Assembly: GCF_945836005.1 (NCBI RefSeq)
Contig: NZ_OX241534.1
Location: 496,001 to 560,000 of the forward strand
Origin: Candidatus Nitrosacidococcus sp. I8
GTDB taxonomy: Bacteria; Pseudomonadota; Gammaproteobacteria; Nitrosococcales; Nitrosococcaceae
Reading direction: 5' to 3'
DNA length: 64,000 bases
Made by a program: the position numbers and the translations under genes. This document shows positions 1 through 8,295 of this stretch, in pieces. The notes beneath the pieces are model-generated. The model worked only from the letters and a program-made list of their open reading frames with translations. It did no database searches and was not told the DNA's origin. Position 1 is the stretch's first letter. Each line of letters opens with the position of its first letter.

Positions 1-1
1 T

Positions 2-220
2 AACGACAGTATAAAAATGCTTAGGATTATTTTTCCTCTGTTTAAAAATTTAACCATAAGAGAGGAAAATGCTAACCCTAATAGGGTGGGGAATAGTTAT
101 CTAATTTCTCCTAAATTAGCAAAGCAATTTAAACAACAAAATCAACAAGATTACGCACTATATCACCAAGCTATAGATATTTTTACACAACAAAAATTAA
201 AACTACTTGCCTATGGCTAA
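2..220 (+). CDS. C-terminal end of a probable sulfotransferase-family protein (partial, runs off the left edge)
   Basis: The reading frame is open from the first bases of the window, with no in-frame stop before the ATG at 17, so this is most likely the 3' end of a longer gene. The visible ~70 residues end in a segment (NQQDYALYHQAIDIF) that resembles the C-terminal helix of bacterial sulfotransferases, where an Asn-x-x-Asp-x-x-Leu-Tyr pattern is common. The stop lies inside the next gene, whose start is at 207, so the two overlap by 14 bases and are probably translated together. The next gene begins with a complete sulfotransferase domain, which supports the guess. The catalytic part is outside the window, so the family assignment is weak. 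Confidence 0.4.
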   Translation, partial: NDSIKMLRIIFPLFKNLTIREENANPNRVGNSYLISPKLAKQFKQQNQQDYALYHQAIDIFTQQKLKLLAYG

Positions 221-3200
221 TCATCCTCCATCAATAGTATTCCTACTTGGTGTTCCCCGTTCGGGGACTACTTTGCTTTCCTGTTTACTTAATCAACACC
301 CAGATATTTATTGCCCACCAGAGCCTTGGTTACTTTTAGGATTAGAAGCACTAGGTAAAGTGCCTATTGATCATCCAGCAGATTCATCACTGCTTACAGG
401 TGCAACTACAGAGTTTTTGGGATCTCAACGATCTCAATATTTAAAACAAGCAGCTCGAGCCATCTATGAAAAAAAAAGAATAGAGGTAGGAAAGCAAGTT
501 TTTATAGATAAAACTCCTCGCTATTATCATATTCCAGAATTTCTAAGTAGTTTTTTACCTGAAAATAAATTTATCTTACTAGTACGTAATCCACTAGATA
601 TTGCTGCATCTTTTAAAACATCTTGGGGGGTTAATTTACCCCAAATTATTAGCCAACAAGACGATACCCCATTTTTATTTGATTATATTTTAGGAATTAA
701 CCGTTTATTAGTTTTTTCTAAAAGCTACCCAGTACTTGGTATAGCTTATGAAAATTTAGTGACTAATCCCGATTCAGAAATAAATCGGATATTTGATTAC
801 CTGTCTTTACCTAAACAAAAAATAGATCAAAACTTAGATCCTTCCATTTATAAAGAGAGTCTCTTTGGGGATAGAAATATCTTAGATACACCCCATATTC
901 ATACTCAATCTATAGGAACATACCAAGATGTTTTTACTTCTGATGAAATAGGAATTCTTATTAATGGATTAGGTAAAGATACCTATATCCAACTGGGTTA
1001 TGGAGAACAATGTGATCAAATATGTGAAAAATTTAATATTTCCCTAGATCCACAACAGCCTTCAAAACTATTTGAAGTAGCAGAAAATTATATTCAAAAA
1101 CGCCGTATTTCTTGGTCAGATCCCAAACATAGAGGAGTCTTTGGCACCCAAATCGAGGGCTTAACTCAGCAACTCGAAGCATTAGATATTCATATTGAAA
1201 CAGTAGAAACACGAAATACTCAAATCAGCCAACAGCTACAAGATAAAAATAAAGAGCTAGATTTTCTAAAATCTCAACTTGTACAGATTCAAAAGGAGCA
1301 AAAAAATCAACTTGAACATGCTCAAAAAGAAAAAGAAAAATTTAATCACCAACTCAAACTTATTGAATATAGAGGGTTAAGGACTCGACTACGGGAAGAT
1401 CTTATTTATATAAAAATCAGAATCAAAGATTTAATTAAAAGAAAACTTTTCCAAATTGCTCAAGGCTCTCCATTACCTCCGTTACCTAAAATTTCTATCG
1501 TTACTCCAGTCCTTAATGGGGAGCAATATCTTACAGCCACCTTAAGCTCTGTGCTTAGCCAGAATTATCCTTACTTAGAATTTATTATTGTAGATGGAGG
1601 CTCTACAGATAGCACCTTATCTATTATTAAAGATTTTCAGCAAAATAAAAATTTTCCTAACGAAATTAATAAAGTGATTTCTGAACCGGATCAAGGAATG
1701 TATGATGCCATTACAAAGGGATTCTCTTGTGCAACTGGGGAGATACTGGCTTATATAAATGGGGATGACTTACTAGAGGGAGGAGCATTCACAGCAGTAG
1801 GTAGTTACTTTGCAAGCCACTTAAAAGCGACAGTGATTTACCATGAAGACTGTGTGTTAGTAAATGGTTGGAAATATCCAAATATTTATCAACCTAAAGG
1901 TATAAATACTGCCCAGTTACTCAATCGGCATATTCTTTTTCAAGATGGGGTTTTTTTCAGGCGAAGTGCCTATGAAAAAGTGGGGGGAATTAGGAAGGAT
2001 CTAAAATATGCAGGAGATTATGATCTTTGGCTTAGGCTATCGGCTAAATTTACATTTATCCGCCAGCCTAACCATGTAAGCACTTTTCGGGTTCATCAAG
2101 GACAATTGAGTCAGGATATGGAATCCTACCGTCAAGAAATGGATCAAACTCGCAATGATTTTCTACACCAAGCCTCTTCACTGCAAAAATTATATTGGGA
2201 ATTTCAAGCTAAATATTATTGCTTATTCCAATGGATTGCTAGGAGAGTATTGAGGAAAAATAGGTTATTTTTTCCAATTGATTTTCGAAATCAGCCTCCA
2301 CCTGTAGTTACCTTAATTGGTACTGAATATGGACAAGCGATTAGTCCTATTGATGATAAGCCAGCAGAGCGGCTTTTATTTAGTACGCCAGATACGCGCT
2401 TTGGAGGTGATAAAATTCATCATATTTATTTAGATACTCGCCATAATATTGCCATTACTTATCCACTTATTTTAGAAACTGAATTGGATGCTCTATATCA
2501 ACAGCATTATTCAAGTCCTCCAATAGGAATTCAAGAACCTAAAGGCACTTCCCCTTATCGTCAATTTAATGGAAAGTGTTGGTGGGAAAAAATATTATTA
2601 CGCCTACCCATAGAAAAAGTATATCCTTATATTTGGCAAGATCAGACTTTAGCTGAATTAATTCAAGTGCTTAGAAGTATCAAAATAGATATTAAAGCAC
2701 CACTTAAATTGCTAGATGTAGGCTGTTTTGAAGGTCAACTTTTAGATGAAATTAAAACAAAAACACCTTGGCAAGGTTCTGGCTTAGAAGCAAATCCTAA
2801 AGCTGTAGAGATAGCAAGTAAAAAAGGTCATTTAGTTTGGCAAGGTCATGGATCACAAGCCACTGAAATCATCCCAAAACCCCATCAGTTTGATGTAATC
2901 TTTATGGGACAAACAATAGAACATATGAACAATCCCATACAAGTACTACGGCAACTCCGTTTATTGCTTGCTCCAAGTGGGGTTTTAATTCTAAGTACAC
3001 CTAATTTAGATTCTCGCCAAATTAACTGGTTTGGTCCCACTTGGGCCCATTGGCACGCACCCTATCATCGCTATATTTTCTCTAAAAAAGGATTATATGC
3101 ACTTGCCAAACAAGTTGGGTTAAAATCTGTTTGTTTTAACACTTTTTCCCACCCATATTGGAGTGCTTTATCTATTATTCAAAATAGCTTAGGGTTAGGA

Positions 3201-3341
3201 GGAAGTGTTTCCCACGGTATAGAGTTTGCTCCTTTAGTGAGCCAAAGAGCTGCTCGAGTATATTTTTGGCAGCGACTATTTTGGAATAGGCTAAGTAAAG
3301 GAGATTATAGTTTTTTTGCTATGCAAGAGGGAGAGGGGTAA
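207..3341 (+). CDS. Tri-domain fusion: sulfotransferase, GT2 glycosyltransferase, SAM methyltransferase
   Basis: A 1044-residue protein with three enzyme modules. Residues ~8-270 form a PAPS-dependent sulfotransferase: the 5'-phosphosulfate loop GVPRSGTT is at 15-22, and the 3'-phosphate-binding strand and helix LVRNPLDIAASF at ~125-136. Residues ~315-390 are rich in Gln/Glu/Lys and look like a coiled-coil linker. Residues ~429-650 are a GT-A glycosyltransferase (IVTPVLNG, VDGGSTDST at 462-470, NGDD metal-binding motif at 518-521). Residues ~834-1000 are a class I methyltransferase (LLDVGCFEGQ, then FDVIFMGQTIEHM). No signal peptide or membrane span is seen, so it should act in the cytoplasm on a surface glycan before export. 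A second ATG lies two codons after the first. Downstream genes follow with overlaps. The acceptor sugar is unknown; the domain calls are secure. Confidence 0.88.
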   Translation: MPMANHPPSIVFLLGVPRSGTTLLSCLLNQHPDIYCPPEPWLLLGLEALGKVPIDHPADSSLLTGATTEFLGSQRSQYLKQAARAIYEKKRIEVGKQVFIDKTPRYYHIPEFLSSFLPENKFILLVRNPLDIAASFKTSWGVNLPQIISQQDDTPFLFDYILGINRLLVFSKSYPVLGIAYENLVTNPDSEINRIFDYLSLPKQKIDQNLDPSIYKESLFGDRNILDTPHIHTQSIGTYQDVFTSDEIGILINGLGKDTYIQLGYGEQCDQICEKFNISLDPQQPSKLFEVAENYIQKRRISWSDPKHRGVFGTQIEGLTQQLEALDIHIETVETRNTQISQQLQDKNKELDFLKSQLVQIQKEQKNQLEHAQKEKEKFNHQLKLIEYRGLRTRLREDLIYIKIRIKDLIKRKLFQIAQGSPLPPLPKISIVTPVLNGEQYLTATLSSVLSQNYPYLEFIIVDGGSTDSTLSIIKDFQQNKNFPNEINKVISEPDQGMYDAITKGFSCATGEILAYINGDDLLEGGAFTAVGSYFASHLKATVIYHEDCVLVNGWKYPNIYQPKGINTAQLLNRHILFQDGVFFRRSAYEKVGGIRKDLKYAGDYDLWLRLSAKFTFIRQPNHVSTFRVHQGQLSQDMESYRQEMDQTRNDFLHQASSLQKLYWEFQAKYYCLFQWIARRVLRKNRLFFPIDFRNQPPPVVTLIGTEYGQAISPIDDKPAERLLFSTPDTRFGGDKIHHIYLDTRHNIAITYPLILETELDALYQQHYSSPPIGIQEPKGTSPYRQFNGKCWWEKILLRLPIEKVYPYIWQDQTLAELIQVLRSIKIDIKAPLKLLDVGCFEGQLLDEIKTKTPWQGSGLEANPKAVEIASKKGHLVWQGHGSQATEIIPKPHQFDVIFMGQTIEHMNNPIQVLRQLRLLLAPSGVLILSTPNLDSRQINWFGPTWAHWHAPYHRYIFSKKGLYALAKQVGLKSVCFNTFSHPYWSALSIIQNSLGLGGSVSHGIEFAPLVSQRAARVYFWQRLFWNRLSKGDYSFFAMQEGEG

Positions 3342-3342
3342 T

Positions 3343-4188
3343 ATGAAATTGCCTACTATTTCTATAGTTACCCCTTCTTTTAATCAAGGAAATTTTGTTT
3401 CTGATACAGTTGCTTCAATAATCAGTCAACGCTATCCAAAATTAGAATATATCTTTATGGATGGAGGATCCACCGATAATACGCTACAACAAATTGCCCC
3501 TTACCAAAAACAATTTTTCCATTTTGAATCTCAACCTGATGGAGGGCAAAGTGCTGCGATAGCTAAAGGATTCGAGTACGCTACCGGAGAAATCATGGCT
3601 TACTTAAATAGTGATGATGTACTACTTCCTGGAACGCTTAATTTCGTTGCTCATTATTTTTTAAATCATCCAGAAATAGATTTTATTTATGGTCATCGCT
3701 GTATTATTGATGAAAAAAATCAAGTGATTGGTCACTGGATTTTACCGCTCCATAGTCATTGGCTTATGAGTCGCTGGGATTTAATTCCTCAAGAGTCTTG
3801 CTTCTGGCGTCGTAGTTTATTTGAAAAACAGGGGAATATAAACTCAAGCTATCACTTTGCGATGGATTATGAGTTATTTGTACGCTATATGAAGAAGGGG
3901 AGATTTGCACGAGTAAATCGATTTTTAGCAGCTTTTCGAATGCATAAACAGAGTAAAACTGCTACTCAATTAGATACGATTGGTGCTGAAGAAATTACTA
4001 AAGTACATAAAGAACATAGTATTTATTTCCCTCCTATGATTTCCTCGATTGCTAGCCATTGTTTTCCGCTTTGGGTTCAATTACGGTCTGCTGTTTTTCT
4101 TCGTTTAAAGGAATCTTTTCCGGGTCTTCCTCCTGGGACGGGATTTGATATAACCATATTATGGGGAAAAGAAAATAATGATAAATAA
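3343..4188 (+). CDS. Family 2 glycosyltransferase
   Basis: A GT-A fold glycosyltransferase of about 281 residues. Near the N-terminus are ISIVTPSFNQGNFVSDTVAS, then the nucleotide-sugar segment DGGSTDNT, and later LNSDD, which supplies the metal-binding aspartates. WDLIPQESCFWRRSLFEK and a following AMDYELFVRYMKKG match the acceptor half of this family. I chose the ATG at 3343 because a good ribosome-binding site (gagagggg) sits just upstream and the family motif begins eight residues in; an in-frame ATG at 3316 would overlap the preceding gene. The product is cytoplasmic or membrane-associated and adds one sugar to a surface polysaccharide. Donor and acceptor cannot be read from sequence. 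Confidence 0.85.
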   Translation: MKLPTISIVTPSFNQGNFVSDTVASIISQRYPKLEYIFMDGGSTDNTLQQIAPYQKQFFHFESQPDGGQSAAIAKGFEYATGEIMAYLNSDDVLLPGTLNFVAHYFLNHPEIDFIYGHRCIIDEKNQVIGHWILPLHSHWLMSRWDLIPQESCFWRRSLFEKQGNINSSYHFAMDYELFVRYMKKGRFARVNRFLAAFRMHKQSKTATQLDTIGAEEITKVHKEHSIYFPPMISSIASHCFPLWVQLRSAVFLRLKESFPGLPPGTGFDITILWGKENNDK

Positions 4189-5113
4189 AACTAAAAAAAT
4201 CTATGTGGCAGGTCATCGAGGCATGGTGGGTTCGGCTATTGTCAGGAATTTGCAAAATAAAGGCTATGAAAATATTATTACTCGTACGCGCCATGAATTA
4301 GACCTACAAGATCAAGGTAAAGTATTTACTTTTCTTCAAGAAACTAAACCTGATTATCTTTTTCTTGCCGCAGCAAAGGTAGGGGGAATTCAAGCAAATA
4401 ACATCTATCGTGCCCAGTTTATTTATGAAAATATAGCGATTCAGTCTAATTTAATCCACGGTGCTTATTTAGCTGGAGTACAGCACTTATGCTTCTTAGG
4501 ATCTAGTTGTATTTATCCAAGAGACTGCTTTCAACCAATTAAAGAAGACTACTTGTTAACTGGACCATTAGAAGCAACCAATGAACCTTATGCAATCGCA
4601 AAAATTGCAGGAATAAAAATGTGCGAGGCCTATAACAGCCAGTATGGTACCCATTATGTATCGGCTATGCCTACAAATCTATATGGTCCTAATGATAATT
4701 ACGATTTACACAATAGCCACGTACTCCCTGCACTTATTCGTAAAACCCATGAAGCGAAACTAAGTGAAGCCAAAGAATTAGTGGTTTGGGGTACCGGGAC
4801 TCCCATGCGAGAATTTCTCTATGTAGAGGATATGGCAGAGGCCTGTGTATTTTTAATGGAGCAAGAAACTTCTGATGGATTGTTTAATATTGGTACTGGT
4901 AAAGATATGACCATTAAAGAACTTGCTCATATTGTAATGGAAGTAGTTGGCTTTCAGGGAGAAATCGTATTTGATATTATAAAACCGGATGGTACTCCTC
5001 GTAAGTTACTAGATGTTAGTCGTGTAAAAACTCTTGGCTGGTCGGCTAAAATCGGCTTAAAAGAGGGAATTTTTCTTGCTTATCAAGATTTTTTAGCCCA
5101 TAGTTCTCACTAA
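4178..5113 (+). CDS. fcl: GDP-L-fucose synthase
   Basis: A 311-residue extended short-chain dehydrogenase. The NADP-binding glycine motif is in KKIYVAGHRGMVGSAIVR at the N-terminus, the catalytic Ser region is FLGSSCIYPR, and the YxxxK pair is in EPYAIAKIAGIK. The C-terminal half carries the family pattern around GTGTPMREFLYVEDMA. The enzyme performs the epimerase/reductase steps that turn GDP-4-keto-6-deoxymannose into GDP-L-fucose. Its usual partner, GDP-mannose 4,6-dehydratase, is not in the window. The start overlaps the end of the upstream glycosyltransferase by 11 bases, placing it in the same operon. This implies that the neighbouring transferases build a fucose-containing glycan. Length and motifs are typical of the family. 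Confidence 0.93.
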   Translation: MINKTKKIYVAGHRGMVGSAIVRNLQNKGYENIITRTRHELDLQDQGKVFTFLQETKPDYLFLAAAKVGGIQANNIYRAQFIYENIAIQSNLIHGAYLAGVQHLCFLGSSCIYPRDCFQPIKEDYLLTGPLEATNEPYAIAKIAGIKMCEAYNSQYGTHYVSAMPTNLYGPNDNYDLHNSHVLPALIRKTHEAKLSEAKELVVWGTGTPMREFLYVEDMAEACVFLMEQETSDGLFNIGTGKDMTIKELAHIVMEVVGFQGEIVFDIIKPDGTPRKLLDVSRVKTLGWSAKIGLKEGIFLAYQDFLAHSSH

Positions 5114-5119
5114 ATAGGG

Positions 5120-5887
5120 GTGGTGAAACAAAAACCACTCATTACTTTAGCCGTTCCTTCCTATAATCAAGGGAGCTACCTTGAACAAACGTTAAGATCT
5201 ATTTTTAGTCAATCATTACCTATTGAAGTATTTATATTAGACGGTGGTTCCCAAGATCAGTCTATTTCAATTATAAAAAAATGGGAATCCTACTTAGCAG
5301 GGTGGCGTAGTTATCCAGATCAGGGACAAACTGCAGCTATTAATGAAGGTATTGTACAAGGCACTGCACCTTTCGTCGGCTGGCTTAATAGTGATGATTG
5401 GCTCTTACCTAAAGGATTATCTACTTTATTAAGAGCACTTCAAAGTTCCCAATTTAAAAATGCCCCTTTTGCCTATGGGCGATCCTGGAATTTTTATGAA
5501 AAAAATCATACTTTTCGGTCAGTATGGGTAGAACCATTTCATGAAAATAGACTAGCTCTGCGTTGTATTATCTCTCAGCCTGCAACTTTGATTAGACGAT
5601 CTGCTTGGGAAGAGGTAAGGGGGGTAAGTAATCAGTTTCAACTTGCGATGGACTATGATCTATGGTGGCGGTTATTTAGAAAATTTGGCACCCCTTATTT
5701 TATAGATCAATTTATTGCGGTGAATAGAGTACATACTGAAACGAAAACTAACACTCAGCCTAGATTGCATTACCAAGAAGCAATAAAAATCGTACACCAG
5801 CACTATGGAGCAATTCCCTTAAAATGGCGGCTTTTCTGGCCCTATAGAGTATGGCTTAAAAGCATCATGAATAGGTTCAGTGTTTAA
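5120..5887 (+). CDS. Family 2 glycosyltransferase
   Basis: A GT2 enzyme of about 255 residues. It starts with LITLAVPSYNQGSYLEQTLRS, has LDGGSQDQS for nucleotide-sugar binding and WLNSDDW as the DXD-like site, and a later LAMDYDLWWRLFRK segment also seen in the GT2 upstream at 3343. It probably arose from the same transferase stock as that gene and as the middle domain of the large fusion. Two consecutive GTG codons (5120 and 5123) are possible starts, preceded by an A/G-rich stretch (aaatagggg); no ATG fits. It begins seven bases after the fcl stop, so it is in the same operon. The sugar donor is unknown; a role in surface polysaccharide assembly is inferred from the neighbours. Confidence 0.85.
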   Translation: MVKQKPLITLAVPSYNQGSYLEQTLRSIFSQSLPIEVFILDGGSQDQSISIIKKWESYLAGWRSYPDQGQTAAINEGIVQGTAPFVGWLNSDDWLLPKGLSTLLRALQSSQFKNAPFAYGRSWNFYEKNHTFRSVWVEPFHENRLALRCIISQPATLIRRSAWEEVRGVSNQFQLAMDYDLWWRLFRKFGTPYFIDQFIAVNRVHTETKTNTQPRLHYQEAIKIVHQHYGAIPLKWRLFWPYRVWLKSIMNRFSV

Positions 5888-5908
5888 ATATTTTGTCTTT
5901 AATTGAAA

Positions 5909-7021
5909 ATGAAAGTATTACATTTTTATAAAACTTATTTTCCAGAAACCATTGGAGGGGTTGAGCAAGTTATCTATCAAATAGCACGGGGTGTTTCAAT
6001 CTACAGTATTGATACTGAAGTACTTACTTTAGCTCAAGAATCTAGTAAAAAACCTTTAGTTCTTGAAAATCACTTAATCTATCAAGCTAAATGTGACGTT
6101 CAAATAGCATCTACTGGTTTTTCCCGAGCAGCGTTATTTCGCTTTATGGAATTGGCAAAGCAGGTAGATATTATCCATTACCATTTTCCTTGGCCTTTTA
6201 TGGATATAGTTCATTTTCTCTCATCAGTAAAAAAACCTACGGTACTTACTTATCATTCGGATATTATTCGTCAAAAGTTTTTACTTACTATTTATCGCCC
6301 TTTAATGAAATTTTTTTTAAATCGTGTTGATGCTATTGTTGCTACCTCACCTAATTATTTAGCTACCAGCCAAGTACTCGACGGATATCGAGGCAAGACA
6401 GAGGTTATTCCAATTGGTATTGATAAAAATACTTATCCTCAAGTGACTTCAGCAAAATTAAATTATTGGCGCAATCAAATAGGAGAAGGTTTTTTTTTAT
6501 TTGTAGGTATGCTCCGTTACTATAAAGGATTGCATATTCTTTTAGATGCCCTGAAAGACACTAATTTTTCTGTAGTGATTGTAGGATCAGGACCTATTGA
6601 ACACTCTTTAAAGCACCATGCAAAATCTCTAAAATTAAGAAATATCCATTTTCTTGGCACGTTACCTAATGAAGATAAAGTTGCCTTAATTCAGCTTAGC
6701 TTAGCTATGGTCTTTCCTTCTCATCTTCGATCTGAGGCTTTTGGGATTTCTCTACTTGAAGGAGCTATGTACGGAAAGCCTATGATTTCTAGCGAAATTG
6801 GTACAGGTACTAGCTATATTAATATTCATAATGAAACAGGATTGGTGGTACCGCCTAGTGATCCGACTGCTTTTAGGAAAGCAATGGAATTTCTTTGGAA
6901 CTCTCCTGATATTGCAAGAGCAATGGGGGGAAAAGCAGAAGCCCGTTATTGGCAACTATTTACTGGGAAGCACATGGCGAGATCTTATGCCCATCTCTAT
7001 CAGAGATTATGCACTCCTTAA
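5909..7021 (+). CDS. Family 4 (GT-B) glycosyltransferase
   Basis: A GT-B fold retaining glycosyltransferase of about 370 residues. The N-terminal half opens with KVLHFYKTYFPETIGGVEQV, where the GGVEQ loop is typical of GT4 enzymes. The C-terminal half has FLFVGMLRYYKGLHILLDAL and the conserved EAFGISLLE motif (E-x7-E), which binds the nucleotide diphosphate, followed by GKPMISS. I prefer the ATG at 5909; a TTG at 5903 is in frame but adds nothing. It lies ~20 bases after the GT2 gene and closes the surface-glycan block; the next gene is on the other strand. A mannosyl- or glucosyl-transferase is plausible, but the donor cannot be fixed. Confidence 0.86.
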   Translation: MKVLHFYKTYFPETIGGVEQVIYQIARGVSIYSIDTEVLTLAQESSKKPLVLENHLIYQAKCDVQIASTGFSRAALFRFMELAKQVDIIHYHFPWPFMDIVHFLSSVKKPTVLTYHSDIIRQKFLLTIYRPLMKFFLNRVDAIVATSPNYLATSQVLDGYRGKTEVIPIGIDKNTYPQVTSAKLNYWRNQIGEGFFLFVGMLRYYKGLHILLDALKDTNFSVVIVGSGPIEHSLKHHAKSLKLRNIHFLGTLPNEDKVALIQLSLAMVFPSHLRSEAFGISLLEGAMYGKPMISSEIGTGTSYINIHNETGLVVPPSDPTAFRKAMEFLWNSPDIARAMGGKAEARYWQLFTGKHMARSYAHLYQRLCTP

Positions 7022-7022
7022 A

Positions 7023-7724
7023 TTATAATCTAATAGGTACGGGTTTATTAATATGAATAGCTTGAGGGGTAAGCTGACAACTATAGGCTATTACTTCTAC
7101 CCCTTGGGTTATCGCAAACTGTAATTTTTCTCCATAGACTGGATCAATATGATTTGCTGGAGAGAAATAATCACAATCTTCTCTCTGTATCAGGTAAAAT
7201 ATAACGCTACGACAACTTTTAGTACATATTTTAGCCAATTCATCTAAGTGTTTTGCACCTCGTGCAGTTACTGCATCTGGGAATAGTGCATTATTCTCCT
7301 CTCTAAGGGTTACATTTTTTACTTCCACGTAACAATGTTGTTGAGCGACGGGATTTTCTAGTAATAAGTCAATGCGTGAGTTTTGCCCATAAGGCACTTC
7401 TTGCCTTATTGTTTCATAGCCTAAAAGTTCTGATACCTTTTCCTTAGCAATAGCTTCTTTGACTATTCCATTAGCTCGCCCTGTATGGACTCCTACTAAA
7501 CTAGTACCTACATCTATTAACTCTAAGGTATAGGGTAATTTTCGTTTTAGATTATCAGATTTAGAAATATATACTTTGGTACCCGCAGCAACTAATCCTT
7601 TCATTGAACCTGTATTAGGGCAGTGGGCAGTAATGAGCTCACCAGTGGCTAATTCAACTTCAGCAAGAAATCGTTGGTAGCGACGATGAAGGGTGCCAGC
7701 GAGTAGTGATTGTTGAAAATTCAA
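7023..7724 (-). CDS. sfsA: SfsA family protein
   Basis: A 233-residue protein matching SfsA over its full length. Recognisable stretches are the N-terminal AGTLHRRYQRFLAEVELATG, HCPNTGSMKGL, YGQNSRIDLLLE, the charged YVEVKNVTL and FPDAVTARGAKHLDEL. The DLLLE...EVKNVTL region resembles the acidic active-site core of PD-(D/E)xK nucleases, and the N-terminal part an OB fold. In E. coli SfsA was named for an effect on sugar fermentation gene expression; a DNA-binding or nuclease role has been proposed, but its function is not settled. Its stop is two bases from the end of the convergent glycosyltransferase gene. It is separated from the next minus-strand gene by only 15 bases, so the two may be cotranscribed. 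Confidence 0.93.
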   Translation of the reverse strand: MNFQQSLLAGTLHRRYQRFLAEVELATGELITAHCPNTGSMKGLVAAGTKVYISKSDNLKRKLPYTLELIDVGTSLVGVHTGRANGIVKEAIAKEKVSELLGYETIRQEVPYGQNSRIDLLLENPVAQQHCYVEVKNVTLREENNALFPDAVTARGAKHLDELAKICTKSCRSVIFYLIQREDCDYFSPANHIDPVYGEKLQFAITQGVEVIAYSCQLTPQAIHINKPVPIRL

Positions 7725-7739
7725 GAAAAAAATATCTAA

Positions 7740-8195
7740 TTAAACAGAAGTAAGAAATTTATCAATTTCTTCCATAATATAATCATGTAAACGGGAAAGT
7801 TCTGGATCTCTTAAAAACCCAGAGCTACCACCAGACCAAAGTACCAAAGGTTCTTGCCTACCTTGATAGTGAGGAAGAAGCATTTTTACGGATAGAGCAT
7901 AGGAATACCCTAAATAAGATGAAATTAACCTAAGATTAATTAGTATAGTAGCAGTGAGCTCTTCGTCATAGTTATCTACCACAGAAAACCCAGCGTCCTC
8001 CAAACTCTGCGAAATCTCTTTAACAAGTGCCTCTTCTTTTAAGCCAAACCGCTCGTAATCATGCTTTATCCCAGTGACTTTTACTACTACCGTGTCAATA
8101 TCCTGAGAAGTGAGTGCTTCTTCTGCATTTACTTTCTCAAGTGCAATACCTAATATAAAAAATAGCAAGAGCCAAACTAAGGGCTTTCGATGCAT
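7740..8195 (-). CDS. Secreted protein of unknown function
   Basis: A 151-residue protein I do not recognise. The N-terminus (MHRKPLVWLLLFFILGIALEKVNAEE) is a classical signal peptide: a short basic start, a ~15-residue hydrophobic core and an Ala-x-Ala-like site near residue 24. The mature part alternates likely strands and helices (VVVKVTGIKHDY, then a helix KEEALVKEISQSLEDAGFSVV, then TATILINLRLIS), as in small periplasmic alpha/beta proteins. It contains no cysteine, so it is not a lipoprotein. It lies upstream of sfsA on the same strand and is divergent from ileS, with a 100-base A/T-rich gap between them. The annotation rests on the reading frame, signal peptide and context only. Confidence 0.65.
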   Translation of the reverse strand: MHRKPLVWLLLFFILGIALEKVNAEEALTSQDIDTVVVKVTGIKHDYERFGLKEEALVKEISQSLEDAGFSVVDNYDEELTATILINLRLISSYLGYSYALSVKMLLPHYQGRQEPLVLWSGGSSGFLRDPELSRLHDYIMEEIDKFLTSV

Positions 8196-8295
8196 AAAAT
8201 ATTCCTTTACTTATTATATAAATACTTTACATAGGCGATAAGTAATAACGCCAGTATAATAGATAGAATAAAAAATAATAGATTAGAGACCAATC

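Noticed and set aside
4052..4294. 80-codon minus-strand frame across the GT2/fcl junction
   Set aside because: It lies opposite two well-supported genes and shows no recognisable domain.
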